DNA of 64,000 nucleotides from assembly GCF_028807635.1 (NCBI RefSeq), contig NZ_JARBAX010000001.1:2762001-2826000 (forward strand), written 5' to 3'. Positions 52,488-61,657 of this stretch are shown here, in pieces. Origin of the DNA: Streptomyces spiramyceticus (GTDB lineage Bacteria; Actinomycetota; Actinomycetes; Streptomycetales; Streptomycetaceae). Numbering within the stretch: position 1 is the stretch's first letter; the number at the start of each line of letters is the position of its first letter. The notes under the pieces were generated by a model. It did no database searches. It was not told where the DNA came from and saw only the letters and a list, made by a program, of their open reading frames with translations. The translations under genes and the position numbers were made by a program.

Positions 52488-52521
52488 TCGCCCGGTGGTT
52501 CTGACGGCTGCGGTCGGTCGG

Positions 52522-52611
52522 TCAGCCGCCGACCGCGGCCGCCACGGCGACGACGGCGAACATCAGCACGAGTACGCCGGCCATGATCTGGTTTCGGATT
52601 TTCGGATTCAC
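52522..52611 (-). CDS. 29-residue conserved membrane peptide
   Basis: GTG AAT CCG AAA ... encodes VNPKIRNQIMAGVLVLMFAV followed by VAVAAAVGG: a charged N terminus and a single membrane helix. Third codon positions are nearly all G/C, as in real genes. I recall near-identical very small peptides annotated in Streptomyces. The ribosome site is weak. It lies between the aldo/keto reductase and thpR. Confidence 0.6.
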   Translation of the reverse strand: MNPKIRNQIMAGVLVLMFAVVAVAAAVGG

Positions 52612-52646
52612 GTGTCGAGCGTAACCGGCCGGGACTGCGGGCCGTG

Positions 52647-53216
52647 TCAGTGCCCCAGCGGCCAGGAAGCGACCGTCTCGTAGCGGGGCTTTTTTCCGAG
52701 TACGCCGCCGCCCGGCAGGTTGCTGCGTACGAGAGCGAGCTCCCCCACCGTCCACGCCGCGCCCTCGAAGTCGACGAGCGCGTCGACGTACGGCCGCAGG
52801 TCCGTGGTGGTGCCGAGCCGGGTCCGGGCGATGGTCAGATGCGCCTTGTACGCCCGGTGCTCCTCCATCGCCACCCCGGCCCGCCGGGCCGCCGCGTCCG
52901 CCCTCTCCGCGAGGCGCCGCATGTCGTCGAGCCCGCCGGCGGCCCCGACCCACAGCGCCCGCTGTCCGAAGCGGCCGCCGGCGTGGAGGCGCAGTGGGAA
53001 GGAGTCCTGGCGGGCGGCGGCCCGCCCGAGCCGCCGCGTCAGATCGGGCATGAGGTCCTCGTCGACCTCACCCATGAACGCGAGCGTGAAGTGCCAGCCG
53101 GGCCGCCCGGTCCAGCGCAGTTCGTCCGCACCGGGCAGGGCGTGCAGCCGGTCGACGGCGAGGCCGAGTTCGTCGATGGCCGGGTCGGGCGGAATTACGG
53201 CGGCGAAGAGTCTCAT
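52647..53216 (-). CDS. thpR: RNA 2',3'-cyclic phosphodiesterase (2H family)
   Basis: 189 residues with the two His-x-Thr/Ser motifs of 2H phosphoesterases, HFTLAF and HLTIAR, about 80 residues apart, and the N-terminal RLFAAVIPPDPAIDELG. ThpR (formerly LigT, 2'-5' RNA ligase) opens 2',3'-cyclic phosphates. ATG 53216 gives the standard MRLFAAV start. Its role in RNA turnover or repair in Streptomyces is not known. Confidence 0.92.
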   Translation of the reverse strand: MRLFAAVIPPDPAIDELGLAVDRLHALPGADELRWTGRPGWHFTLAFMGEVDEDLMPDLTRRLGRAAARQDSFPLRLHAGGRFGQRALWVGAAGGLDDMRRLAERADAAARRAGVAMEEHRAYKAHLTIARTRLGTTTDLRPYVDALVDFEGAAWTVGELALVRSNLPGGGVLGKKPRYETVASWPLGH

Positions 53217-53261
53217 GCGACCAGTTTCCGGCACGCGCTGATCATCTGTCGCCGCCGTCCG

Positions 53262-54581
53262 TCAAGCTGCCGTTGCGAGCTGTTCGCGCGGTACGAAGCG
53301 CACGTGCTGGTGGCCGCGGCGCATGTCGACCTTCAGGCGCAGGCCGCCGACGCGGGCCAGTACCAGGCCCACGGCGAGGGCTGCCAGGGCGGAGATGATG
53401 CCGCCCGCGGCGAAGCCGATCCGGGCGCCGTACGTGTCGGTGATCCAGCCGAAGAGCGGGGCGCCCAGCGGCGTACCGCCCGTGAAGACCATCATGAACA
53501 GGCTCATCACCCGGCCGCGCATGGCGGGGTCCGTGGCCATCTGCACGCTGGAATTGGCCGTGACATTGACCGTCAGGCCGAACATCCCGATCGGCACCAG
53601 CAGCGCCGCGAAGATCCAGAAGGACGGGGCCGCAGACGCCACGATCTCCAGGATTCCGAAGGCCACGGCCGCACCCACCAGCAGTCGCAGCCTCGACGTG
53701 CCGCGACGGGCGGCGAGCAGGGCGCCCGCGAGTGATCCGGCGGCCATCAGGGTGTTGAGCCAGCCGTACATGCCGGCGCCGCCCTGGAAGACGTCGTCGA
53801 CGAAGGCGGAGAGCCAGATCGGGAAGTTGAAGCCGAAGGTGCCGATGAAGCCGACGAGCACGATGGGCCAGATCAGCTCGGGGTGCGCGGAGACGTACTT
53901 CAGGCCTTCCCGCAGCTGGCCCTTGCCGCGCGGCGCGCGCTCGACCTTGTGGAGTTCGGACGTACGCATCATCAGCAGCCCGAGGACGGGCGCGAGGAAG
54001 GAGAGGCCGTTGAGCAGGAACGCGTAGCCGCTGCCGACGGCCGTGATCAGCAGACCGGCGACGGCGGGGCCGACGAGGCGTGCGGACTGGAAGTTGGCGG
54101 AGTTGAGGCTGACCGCGTTCTGGAGGTCCTTGGGGCCGACCATCTCGACGACGAAGGCCTGCCGGGCCGGGTTGTCGACGACGGTGACGAGTCCGGTGAG
54201 GAACGCGGTGGCGTAGACGTGCCAGACCTCGACGTGTCCGGTCAGGGTGAGGGCCGCCAGCGCCAGGCCGGTGATGCCCATGGCGGACTGGGTGGCGAGC
54301 AGCAGGGGCCGCTTGCGCAGCCGGTCGGCGAGTACGCCGCCGTACAGGCCGAAGAGCAGCATCGGCAGGAACTGCAGCGCGATGGTGATGCCGACGGCGG
54401 AGGCCGATCCGGTGAGGGACAGGACCAGCCAGTCCTGGGCGATGCGCTGCATCCAGGTGCCGGTGTTGGAAACGACTTGCCCGCTTGCGAAGAGCCGGTA
54501 GTTACGGATCTTGAGCGAGCTGAACATGGAAGTAGGTGCGGTCGGTGCGGGTGCGGAGTCTGCTCCGGGTCCCGTACTCAA
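53262..54581 (-). CDS. MFS transporter (EntS/DHA3-like)
   Basis: A 439-residue, 12-helix major facilitator: FSSLKIRNYRLFASGQVVSN at the first helix, VLADRLRKRPLLLATQSAMG (motif A), DNPARQAFVVEMVGPKDLQN and a closing basic tail. This MFS_3/EntS-like group exports siderophores or drugs. I prefer TTG 54581, which follows AGGAGG, over the bare ATG at 54527; it adds an 18-residue Pro/Ala-rich leader. The gene follows a MarR regulator by 37 nt on the same strand. Confidence 0.92.
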   Translation of the reverse strand: MSTGPGADSAPAPTAPTSMFSSLKIRNYRLFASGQVVSNTGTWMQRIAQDWLVLSLTGSASAVGITIALQFLPMLLFGLYGGVLADRLRKRPLLLATQSAMGITGLALAALTLTGHVEVWHVYATAFLTGLVTVVDNPARQAFVVEMVGPKDLQNAVSLNSANFQSARLVGPAVAGLLITAVGSGYAFLLNGLSFLAPVLGLLMMRTSELHKVERAPRGKGQLREGLKYVSAHPELIWPIVLVGFIGTFGFNFPIWLSAFVDDVFQGGAGMYGWLNTLMAAGSLAGALLAARRGTSRLRLLVGAAVAFGILEIVASAAPSFWIFAALLVPIGMFGLTVNVTANSSVQMATDPAMRGRVMSLFMMVFTGGTPLGAPLFGWITDTYGARIGFAAGGIISALAALAVGLVLARVGGLRLKVDMRRGHQHVRFVPREQLATAA

Positions 54582-54618
54582 AAGGGTTCGCCTCCTCGGC
54601 GGCGCGCGGGTTGCTGGG

Positions 54619-55056
54619 TCAGAGGTGTGCGAGCTTCTCCAGGACCGGGGCGGCGGCACGCAGCTTCGCCCACTCGTCCTCGTCCAGGCCTTCGGCGAGT
54701 CCGGCCAGCCAGGCATTGCGCTTGCGGCGGCTCTCTTCGAGCATCGCCTCGGCGGTTTCGGTCTGGCTGACCACCTTCTGCCGGCGGTCGTCGGGGTGCG
54801 GCTCCAGCCTGACCAGCCCCTTGGCTTCGAGCAGCGCCACGATGCGGGTCATCGAGGGCGGCTGCACATGCTCCTTGCGGGCCAGCTCACCGGGGGTGGC
54901 GGAACCGCATCGGGCGAGGGTGCCGAGTACCGACATCTCGGTCGGGCTCAGCGATTCGTCGACGCGCTGATGCTTCAGGCGTCGGCCCAGCCGCATGACG
55001 GCGGAGCGCAGGGAGTTCACAGCGGCAGCGTTGCCGGCGTGCGACAGGTCAGGCAT
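54619..55056 (-). CDS. MarR-family regulator
   Basis: 145 residues with a winged helix-turn-helix (MSVLGTLARCGSATPGELAR, QPPSMTRIVALLEAKGLVRL, PDDRRQKVV wing). MarR proteins commonly repress a neighbouring exporter gene, here the MFS transporter downstream in the same operon. TAAGCT lies 6 nt before the ATG on the minus strand, suggesting a leaderless message, and CTTAAG-centred symmetry around 55062-55078 may be its operator. Confidence 0.92.
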   Translation of the reverse strand: MPDLSHAGNAAAVNSLRSAVMRLGRRLKHQRVDESLSPTEMSVLGTLARCGSATPGELARKEHVQPPSMTRIVALLEAKGLVRLEPHPDDRRQKVVSQTETAEAMLEESRRKRNAWLAGLAEGLDEDEWAKLRAAAPVLEKLAHL

Positions 55057-55186
55057 GTAGTTAGCTTAAGTCATTACCCACACTAAAGACCAGCCGGATA
55101 CCCTCCCCGCCGCATCTCACCCGTACGAGTGAGTCAGCTCCGGAAAGTGACGCGTCGGCGGGCCCACTCCGGCGACCCTGTTGTTC

Positions 55187-55369
55187 ATGGGATCGACAGT
55201 GCTCAGCCTGCGGATAGACGGTGAGCTGTTCGACCGTCTCCGGGACCATGCCGCCAAACGCGGAATGAGCGTCCAGGACTATGTGGTCCGGACGCTCATT
55301 CGCGACGACTTCGACGAACGCTTCAAGACGGCGGTCGACGAAACAGAGAAGTTCTACGGCCTTACGTGA
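55187..55369 (+). CDS. Ribbon-helix-helix protein (CopG/Arc-like)
   Basis: 60 residues. STVLSLRIDGELFDRLRDHA forms the beta-ribbon and first helix; KRGMSVQDYVVRTLIRDDF forms the second helix of an RHH dimer that would bind DNA in the major groove. A short acidic tail follows. ATG 55187 (MGSTVLSLRID) was chosen over TTG 55181. No toxin partner is adjacent, so it is a stand-alone regulator. Its last 8 nt overlap the end of the convergent permease gene. Confidence 0.8.
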   Translation: MGSTVLSLRIDGELFDRLRDHAAKRGMSVQDYVVRTLIRDDFDERFKTAVDETEKFYGLT

Positions 55370-56819
55370 GATTCAGGGCCGGCATCAGGTAGTAGAAGGC
55401 GAAGACCGCCGACACCGCGTACATCGCCACCGGCACCTCGCGTCCCCGCCCGGCCGCCAGCCTCAGCACACAGAAGCTGACGAAGCCGATGCCGATGCCA
55501 TTCGTGATCGAGTACGTGAACGGCATCATCACCATCGTCAGGAACGCCGGGATCGCCAGCGTGTGGTCGCTCCAGTCGATGTCCTTGACCGAGCCCGACA
55601 GGATCAGGAAGCCCACCGCGAGCAGCGCCGGGGTGGCGGCCTGCGAAGGCACCATCGTGACCAGCGGGGTCAGGAAGAGGCCGACGGCGAAGAGGCCACC
55701 GGTGACCATGTTCGCGAGGCCCGTACGGGCGCCCTCGCCGACACCGGCGGTGGACTCGACGAAGCAGGTGGTGGCGGAGCTGGAGGTGCCGCCGCCCGCG
55801 GCGACCGCGATGCCGTCGACGAACAGGACCTTGTTGACGCAGGGCAGGCTGCCCTTCTCGTCCAGCAGCTTGGCCTCGTCGCTGACGCCGAGGATCGTCC
55901 CCATCGCGTCGAAGAAGCAGGACAGCAGCACGGTGAAGACGAAGAGGACACCGGTCAGCAGGCCGACCTTCTCGAACCCGCCGAACAGGCTGACCTGGCC
56001 GACCAGGCCGAAGTCGGGCGAGGCCACCGGGTTGCCGGGCCACTCGGGCGTCGTCAGCCCCCACCCGCCGGCCGGGATGTCCGCGACCGCGTTGATGACC
56101 AGCGCGACGACCGTCATCACGACGATCGAGACGAGGATCGCGCCCGGCACCTTGCGGACGATCAGCGCGAGCGTGAGCAGTACGCCGAGTACGAAGACCA
56201 GGACCGGCCAGCCGCCCAGGTGGCCGTCGCCGCCGAGCTGGAGCGGGACGGTGGTGTGCGCGGCGTCCGGGATGCGGGAGACGAAACCGGAGTCGACCAG
56301 GCCGATCAGCATGATGAAGAGGCCGATGCCGATCGCGATGCCCTTGCGCAGGCTGAGCGGCACCGCGCTCATCACGCGCTCGCGCAGACCGGTCGCGACG
56401 AGCAGCATCACGACGAACCCGGCCAGGACGACCATGCCCATCGCGTCGGGCCAGCTCATGCGGGGCGCGAGCTGGAGCGCGACGACGGTGTTGACGCCGA
56501 GCCCGGCGGCCAGCGCGATCGGCACATTGCCGATGACGCCCATCAGCAGCGTGGAGAACGCCGCGGTCAGCACGGTGGCGGTGACCAGCTGGCCGCCGTC
56601 GAGCTGGTGACCGTACATGTCCTTCGCGCTGCCCAGGATGATCGGGTTCAGCACGATGATGTAGGCCATCGCGAAGAAAGTGGCGAGACCGCCGCGGATC
56701 TCACGGCCGACGGTGGAGCCCCGCTCGGAGATCTTGAAGAAGCGGTCCAGTGGTCCGGATGTTCCCTGGGGGGCGGGCTTCGGGGCGGTGGCCACGGGGG
56801 TGGGGGCCGACGTGCTCAT
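55362..56819 (-). CDS. NCS2-family purine permease (AzgA/PbuG-like)
   Basis: 485 residues, about 14 helices. Family landmarks are EIRGGLATFFAMAYIIVLNP, NVPIALAAGLGVNTVVALQL, SLRKGIAIGIGLFIMLIGLV and the conserved GTSSSATTCFVESTAGVGEG. AzgA-type proton symporters import adenine, guanine or hypoxanthine. ATG 56819. It is divergent from the DUF2530 gene. Confidence 0.93.
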   Translation of the reverse strand: MSTSAPTPVATAPKPAPQGTSGPLDRFFKISERGSTVGREIRGGLATFFAMAYIIVLNPIILGSAKDMYGHQLDGGQLVTATVLTAAFSTLLMGVIGNVPIALAAGLGVNTVVALQLAPRMSWPDAMGMVVLAGFVVMLLVATGLRERVMSAVPLSLRKGIAIGIGLFIMLIGLVDSGFVSRIPDAAHTTVPLQLGGDGHLGGWPVLVFVLGVLLTLALIVRKVPGAILVSIVVMTVVALVINAVADIPAGGWGLTTPEWPGNPVASPDFGLVGQVSLFGGFEKVGLLTGVLFVFTVLLSCFFDAMGTILGVSDEAKLLDEKGSLPCVNKVLFVDGIAVAAGGGTSSSATTCFVESTAGVGEGARTGLANMVTGGLFAVGLFLTPLVTMVPSQAATPALLAVGFLILSGSVKDIDWSDHTLAIPAFLTMVMMPFTYSITNGIGIGFVSFCVLRLAAGRGREVPVAMYAVSAVFAFYYLMPALNLT

Positions 56820-56946
56820 GCGGTCCTCATTGGGGATTCATACGAAGAAAACGGGCCAAGGCCAAACCGTTTCAGTATGAACACATGAACGAGAGGGCGT
56901 CCATCTCCGCGCGTAGACCCCGCCTTTCGCCACCTAGACTGACCGC

Positions 56947-57246
56947 ATGGCGAAGTGGACCCCCAAGCACGAGGCACCCGAGCCCCTTGAGGGGCCCGTG
57001 GTCGCCACCATCGTCGGCGGCACGATCCTGTGGTTCGTCCTCTTCCTGGTGCAGCTCCCCTTCTACGGCTGGTTCGACGACCGCGGCCGGGCGTGGTGGG
57101 TATGGACCTGCCTGGCCGGCGCCGGACTCGGACTGATCGGCATTTGGTACGTGCACGGGCGCGACGCGGCGATCAAGCGCGCGAAGGCGGAGGCGGCGGC
57201 CGAGGCGGCCAGATCGACCCCTGATTCCGGGTCACTCGACGGGTAA
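56947..57246 (+). CDS. DUF2530 small membrane protein
   Basis: 99 residues, two hydrophobic helices (VATIVGGTILWFVLFLVQLP and WWVWTCLAGAGLGLIGIWYV) and a charged Ala/Lys/Glu C-terminal helix. It matches DUF2530, usually found beside AzgA-type permeases in Streptomyces. ATG 56947 (MAKWTPKHEAPEPLEGP). Possible accessory to the permease; function unknown. Confidence 0.85.
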   Translation: MAKWTPKHEAPEPLEGPVVATIVGGTILWFVLFLVQLPFYGWFDDRGRAWWVWTCLAGAGLGLIGIWYVHGRDAAIKRAKAEAAAEAARSTPDSGSLDG

Positions 57247-57276
57247 AGCAGCACATCTCGCCGTACCGTCGAAAAC

Positions 57277-59700
57277 ATGACCCAGCGGGCAGAGATCGAC
57301 GCGGGCTCCGAGCTCGATCCTGTACACCCCATGTCATTGCCGCAGACCGCCCGCAGAGCGCCCGGGCTCAGTACGTCCGAGGTCGCCGAGCGGGTGGCGC
57401 GCGGTGAGGTCAACGACGTACCGGTGCGCAGTTCGCGTTCCGCCACGGAGATCATCAGGGCCAACGTCTTCACCCGCTTCAATGCCATCATCGGCGTCCT
57501 CTGGGTGATCATGCTCTTCGTCGCGCCGATCCAGGACGGCCTCTTCGGCTTCGTGATCGTCGCCAACACCGGCATCGGAATCGTCCAGGAACTGCGCGCC
57601 AAGAAGACCCTCGACGGCCTCGCCGTCATCGGCGAGGCCAGACCGAAGGTCCGCCGCAACGGGACGTCCGCCGAGGTGTCCACCTCCGAGATCGTCCTCG
57701 GCGACCTGGTCGAGCTGGGTCCCGGCGACAAGGCCGTCGTCGACGGCGAGGTCGTCGAGACCGACAGCCTGGAGGTCGACGAGTCGCTCCTCACCGGCGA
57801 GGCCGACCCGGTGTTCAAACAGCCCGGCGACCAGGTCATGTCCGGCAGCTTCGTCGTCGCGGGCGGCGGCGCCTTCACCGCGACCAAGGTCGGCCGCGAG
57901 GCGTACGCCACACAGCTCGCCGAGGAGGCGTCGCGCTTCACGCTCGTCCACTCCGAGCTGCGCAACGGCATCAACCAGATCCTCAAGTTCGTGACGTGGC
58001 TGATGGTGCCGACGGCGATCGGCCTCATCATCAGCCAGCTGGTCGTCAAGGACACCGACTTCAGGAACTCGGTCGCGCGCACCGCCGGCGGCATCGTCCC
58101 GATGATCCCCGAGGGCCTGGTGCTGCTGACCTCGGTGGCTTTCGCGGTCGGCGTGATCCGGCTCGGCCGCAGGCAGTGCCTCGTGCAGGAGCTGCCCGCG
58201 ATCGAGGGCCTCGCGCGGGTCGACGTGGTGTGCCTGGACAAGACGGGCACGCTCACCGAGGGCGGCATGGACGTCACCGAAGTGCGGCTGCTGAACGGCT
58301 CGGGAGCCGACGAGGCCTACGTACGGACCGTGCTCGGCGCACTGGGCGAGTCCGACCCCCGGCCCAACGCCAGCCTCCTGGCGATCAAGGAGGCCTACCC
58401 GGACGGCGCCTCCTGGCACTGCACCGAGGCGCTGCCCTTCTCCTCCGCCCGCAAGTACAGCGGCGCCAGCTTCAGCGAGGGCGAAGGCCGCAGCAGCAGC
58501 TGGCTGCTCGGCGCACCCGATGTGCTGCTGCCGCACGGTGATCCGTACCTCGACGAGATCGACCTGCTCAACCGGCAGGGCCTGCGCGTCCTGCTGCTCA
58601 CCCGTATCTGCAGGGACCTGGACGACCCGCACATCACGGACGGCTCCAGCGCCACCGCCCTGGTCGTCCTCGAACAGCGGCTGCGTCCCGATGCCGCCGA
58701 CACCCTCCAGTACTTCGCCGACCAGAACGTCGCCACGAAGGTCCTCTCCGGTGACAACGCGGTGTCGGTGGGCGCGGTGGCGGCCAAGCTCGACATGCCG
58801 GGCGCCGCTGCCACCGTCGACGCCCGCACCCTGCCCGCCGACCGGGCCGAGATGGCGGACGCGATGGACGCGGGCGCGGTCTTCGGGCGGGTCAACCCGC
58901 AGCAGAAGCGCGAAATGGTCGCGGCGCTCCAGTCGAAGGGCCATACGGTCGCGATGACGGGCGACGGCGTCAACGACGTACTCGCGCTCAAGGACGCGGA
59001 CATCGGCGTCGCGATGGGCTCCGGGTCGGAGGCGACGCGGGCCGTGGCGCAGATCGTCCTGCTCAACAACAGCTTCGCGACGCTGCCGTCGGTGGTCGCC
59101 GAGGGCCGCCGGGTCATCGGCAACATCACCCGGGTCGCCACCCTCTTCCTCACGAAGACGGTGTACTCCGTGCTGCTGGCCATTCTGGTGGTCTGCTCAC
59201 AGATCGAGTACCCGTTCCTGCCACGCCACTTGACGCTGCTGTCCACCCTGACGATCGGCGTCCCGGCGTTCTTCCTGGCGCTGGCGCCCAACAAGGAACG
59301 CGCCCAGCCGCACTTCGTACGCAGGGTGATGCGGTACTCGATCCCGAGCGGCATCATCGCCGCATCCGCGACCTTCTGTACGTACCTGCTGGCCCGGTCG
59401 CACTACACGGGCCCGGACGCCCTGTCCGCCGAGACGAGCGTGGCGACGCTCACGCTCTTCCTGGTGTCCCTCTGGGTCCTGGCGATCATCGCCCGCCCGT
59501 ACACCTGGTGGCGCGTCGGCCTGGTGGCCGTGATGAGCCTCTGCTTCGTGCTCGTGCTCGTCGTCCCGTGGCTGCAGGACTTCTTCGCGCTGAGACTGAT
59601 GGGCACGATGCTGCCGTGGACGGCGGTGGGGGTGTCGGCGGTGGCGGCGGCCGCCCTGGAGCTGGTGTGGCGCTGGGTCGGCCGCCGCTTCCCCGCGTAG
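57277..59700 (+). CDS. P-type cation ATPase (CtpE-like, probable Ca2+ transporter)
   Basis: 807 residues. Motifs in order: actuator LTGEADP, membrane PEGL in VPMIPEGLVLLTSVAFAVGV, phosphorylation loop CLDKTGTLTEGG and hinge TGDGVNDVLALKDADIGVAM. About ten helices, four of them near the C terminus. Long stretches (FTLVHSELRNGINQIL, RRQCLVQELPAIEGLARVD) match my memory of Mycobacterium CtpE, which takes up calcium. An EF-hand protein elsewhere in the window could be linked functionally only by guess. ATG 57277. Confidence 0.92.
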   Translation: MTQRAEIDAGSELDPVHPMSLPQTARRAPGLSTSEVAERVARGEVNDVPVRSSRSATEIIRANVFTRFNAIIGVLWVIMLFVAPIQDGLFGFVIVANTGIGIVQELRAKKTLDGLAVIGEARPKVRRNGTSAEVSTSEIVLGDLVELGPGDKAVVDGEVVETDSLEVDESLLTGEADPVFKQPGDQVMSGSFVVAGGGAFTATKVGREAYATQLAEEASRFTLVHSELRNGINQILKFVTWLMVPTAIGLIISQLVVKDTDFRNSVARTAGGIVPMIPEGLVLLTSVAFAVGVIRLGRRQCLVQELPAIEGLARVDVVCLDKTGTLTEGGMDVTEVRLLNGSGADEAYVRTVLGALGESDPRPNASLLAIKEAYPDGASWHCTEALPFSSARKYSGASFSEGEGRSSSWLLGAPDVLLPHGDPYLDEIDLLNRQGLRVLLLTRICRDLDDPHITDGSSATALVVLEQRLRPDAADTLQYFADQNVATKVLSGDNAVSVGAVAAKLDMPGAAATVDARTLPADRAEMADAMDAGAVFGRVNPQQKREMVAALQSKGHTVAMTGDGVNDVLALKDADIGVAMGSGSEATRAVAQIVLLNNSFATLPSVVAEGRRVIGNITRVATLFLTKTVYSVLLAILVVCSQIEYPFLPRHLTLLSTLTIGVPAFFLALAPNKERAQPHFVRRVMRYSIPSGIIAASATFCTYLLARSHYTGPDALSAETSVATLTLFLVSLWVLAIIARPYTWWRVGLVAVMSLCFVLVLVVPWLQDFFALRLMGTMLPWTAVGVSAVAAAALELVWRWVGRRFPA

Positions 59701-59721
59701 CGGGATTCCTGCTTCCGGTGC

Positions 59722-60558
59722 TTAGCGCACGTCGACGTAGTCGCCGGTGGCCGTGACCGGGGCGGTCGTCGACGTACCGGCGAAGGCCCAGCGCCAGTAG
59801 CCGTCCGAGGCGGCTGTGACGGTGGTCTTCAGGTTGCCGGTGCTGTTCGTGTTCACCGTCTTGACGGTGCTGTACGTGCTGGTGCCGGCCTTGCGGAACT
59901 GGAGCTTCACCGGCTGCGCGGTGTAGCCCGCGTAGACGTCGGTGTCCCAGTTGGCGCGGGCCAGCTTGCCCGTGACCGTGATGGGCTTGCCCTGCACGAC
60001 CGGCTCCGGAGAGGCGTTGGCCGACAGCGTCGAAGCGCGCAGGATCTTCGTCGTACCGGCGACGCTGTCGGTGTGGGAGTCACCGTCGGCACCGATGGCC
60101 GAGACCCACAGCTTCCAGGTGCCGGCGGTCTTGTTCTCCATGAGCGCCGGGTCAATCACGATGCTGTACTTGCACTTGGACGTCGTCGCGCTGACCTCGG
60201 TGCAGGTGCCGGTCGGGCTGGTCGGACCGAAGAAGCCGACGGCGTTGTCGATGTCCTCGCCGGCGCCGTTCCACAGGAACGAGTGGATCTCGTAGATGCC
60301 CTCGGGGTCGGTGGCGGTGACCTCGGCGGTGATGGTCTTCTTCGCCGTGGTGCCGAGCGAGAGCGCCTTGCCGCCGTTGACGACCACCTTCGTGATCCGG
60401 GTGTCGCCGTCGATTTCGTCCGCCGGCACCTGAGCGGCGAGGGCCGCAGCCCGGTCGGGCGCCGGCTTCGGCTCGTAGGTGGCCTGGGCGGCCGGGACGA
60501 CGAAGGCGGAAAGAGCCAGGGCGCCGGAAACGGCAGCCACAGTGGTACGAATGCGCAT
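59722..60558 (-). CDS. Secreted protein, paralogue 1 (DUF5707-like)
   Basis: 278 residues with a Sec signal peptide (MRIRTTVAAVSGALALSAFV, cleavage near AAQA). The mature part has two all-beta domains: one around ITKVVVNGGKALSLGTTAKK, with two Cys (GTCTEVSATTSKCKY), and a C-terminal Ig-like one (PVKLQFRKAGTSTYSTVKTV, GYWRWAFAGTSTTAPVTATG). It resembles DUF5707-type exported proteins of Streptomyces, function unknown. Tandem with a paralogue upstream whose two ends are nearly identical at the DNA level. Confidence 0.85.
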   Translation of the reverse strand: MRIRTTVAAVSGALALSAFVVPAAQATYEPKPAPDRAAALAAQVPADEIDGDTRITKVVVNGGKALSLGTTAKKTITAEVTATDPEGIYEIHSFLWNGAGEDIDNAVGFFGPTSPTGTCTEVSATTSKCKYSIVIDPALMENKTAGTWKLWVSAIGADGDSHTDSVAGTTKILRASTLSANASPEPVVQGKPITVTGKLARANWDTDVYAGYTAQPVKLQFRKAGTSTYSTVKTVNTNSTGNLKTTVTAASDGYWRWAFAGTSTTAPVTATGDYVDVR

Positions 60559-60643
60559 GATTTCCCCACGAATTGATGCGATACCGCCGTGTTTCCCCCC
60601 GGCGGCATCTTGGAATGCTCAGTGATGCTGAGTCACGTGCGAC

Positions 60644-60704
60644 GGCGGCCGCCTTGAGCCGATGTGGCTCGGGGGCGGCCGCCGCTTGCCCCCGCGAACG
60701 GGGG
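60644..60704. terminator. Two consecutive hairpins after paralogue 2
   Basis: GGCGGCCGCC (60644-60653) pairs with its copy at 60674-60683, enclosing GAGCC-gatgt-GGCTC. Then CCCCCG-cgaa-CGGGGG (60689-60704) lies 8 nt past the stop of the paralogue at 60713. The second stem meets a leftward transcript first. Confidence 0.85.
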
Positions 60705-60712
60705 TTCAGTGC

Positions 60713-61555
60713 TTACTGGACGTCGACGTAGTCACCGGCCGCGGAGACCGCGGGGGTGGTCGACGTACCCGCGAACGAGTAGCGCCAGTAACCGTCGGAC
60801 GCCGCCGTGACGGTGGTCGACAGGTTGCCGGTGCTGTTCGTGTTCACCGTCTTGACGGTGGTGTACGTGCTGGTGCCGGCCTTGCGGAACTGGAGCTTCA
60901 CCGGCTGGGCGGAGTAGCCCGCGTAGGTGGAGGTCTCCCAGTTGGCACGGGACAGCTTGCCCGTGACCGTGATGGTCTTGCCCTTGACGACCGGCTCGGG
61001 AGAAGCGTTGACCGTCAGCTTCGAGAAGCGCTGGACGCGGTGCGTCTTGTACGCGTCCTTCCACATGTAGTCGCCGTCCTTGCCGGCAGCCGCGGCCGTG
61101 ACCTTCCACGTGCCGGCGAGCGAGTTCTTGTACAGGTCGATCTGCGGGTCGACCGTGAAGGTCAGCTTGCAGGTCGACGTCGTGGCGCTGGACGCCGTGC
61201 AAGTGACCGGCTCGTCGTTCAAGAACTCGTTCGAGAGGAACAAGCCGTCCGGGTCGTCGACCGAAGCGCCGTGCCAGAGGTCGACGTACGCGTCCGCGAT
61301 ACCGGACGGGTCCGTCGCGGTCACCGAGACGGTGAAGGTCTTGGTGGCCGTGGTGCCGAGAACGATGTCCTTGCCACCGTTGACGACGACATTGGTGATC
61401 TGGGTGTCGCCGACGATCTCGTCAGCGGGTGCCTGACCGGCGAAGGCCGACAGGTTGCCCGACTTCGAGGTGTCCTCGGCCTGGGCGGCCGGGACGACGA
61501 AGGCGGAAAGAGCCAGGGCGCCGGAAACGGCAGCCACAGTGGCACGTATGCGCAT
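60713..61555 (-). CDS. Secreted protein, paralogue 2 (DUF5707-like)
   Basis: 280 residues; signal peptide (MRIRATVAAVSGALALSAFV), then the same two-domain layout as paralogue 1: ITNVVVNGGKDIVLGTTATK, two Cys in VTCTASSATTSTCKL, and the Ig-like C-terminal domain ending SFAGTSTTPAVSAAGDYVDV. The central 100 residues differ, whereas signal peptide and C-terminal domain are nearly the same. ATG 61555; an upstream ATG at 61567 would break the signal peptide. Probably cell-wall or matrix related; unknown. Confidence 0.85.
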   Translation of the reverse strand: MRIRATVAAVSGALALSAFVVPAAQAEDTSKSGNLSAFAGQAPADEIVGDTQITNVVVNGGKDIVLGTTATKTFTVSVTATDPSGIADAYVDLWHGASVDDPDGLFLSNEFLNDEPVTCTASSATTSTCKLTFTVDPQIDLYKNSLAGTWKVTAAAAGKDGDYMWKDAYKTHRVQRFSKLTVNASPEPVVKGKTITVTGKLSRANWETSTYAGYSAQPVKLQFRKAGTSTYTTVKTVNTNSTGNLSTTVTAASDGYWRYSFAGTSTTPAVSAAGDYVDVQ

Positions 61556-61657
61556 GTATGTCCCCACATGTATGCGATCCGCCGCGTCTCCCCCCGGCAG
61601 GATCTTTGAGTGTCGAACGGAGTGTAAGGAGCGCGCGGAGAGTTCGTAAACAATAAA

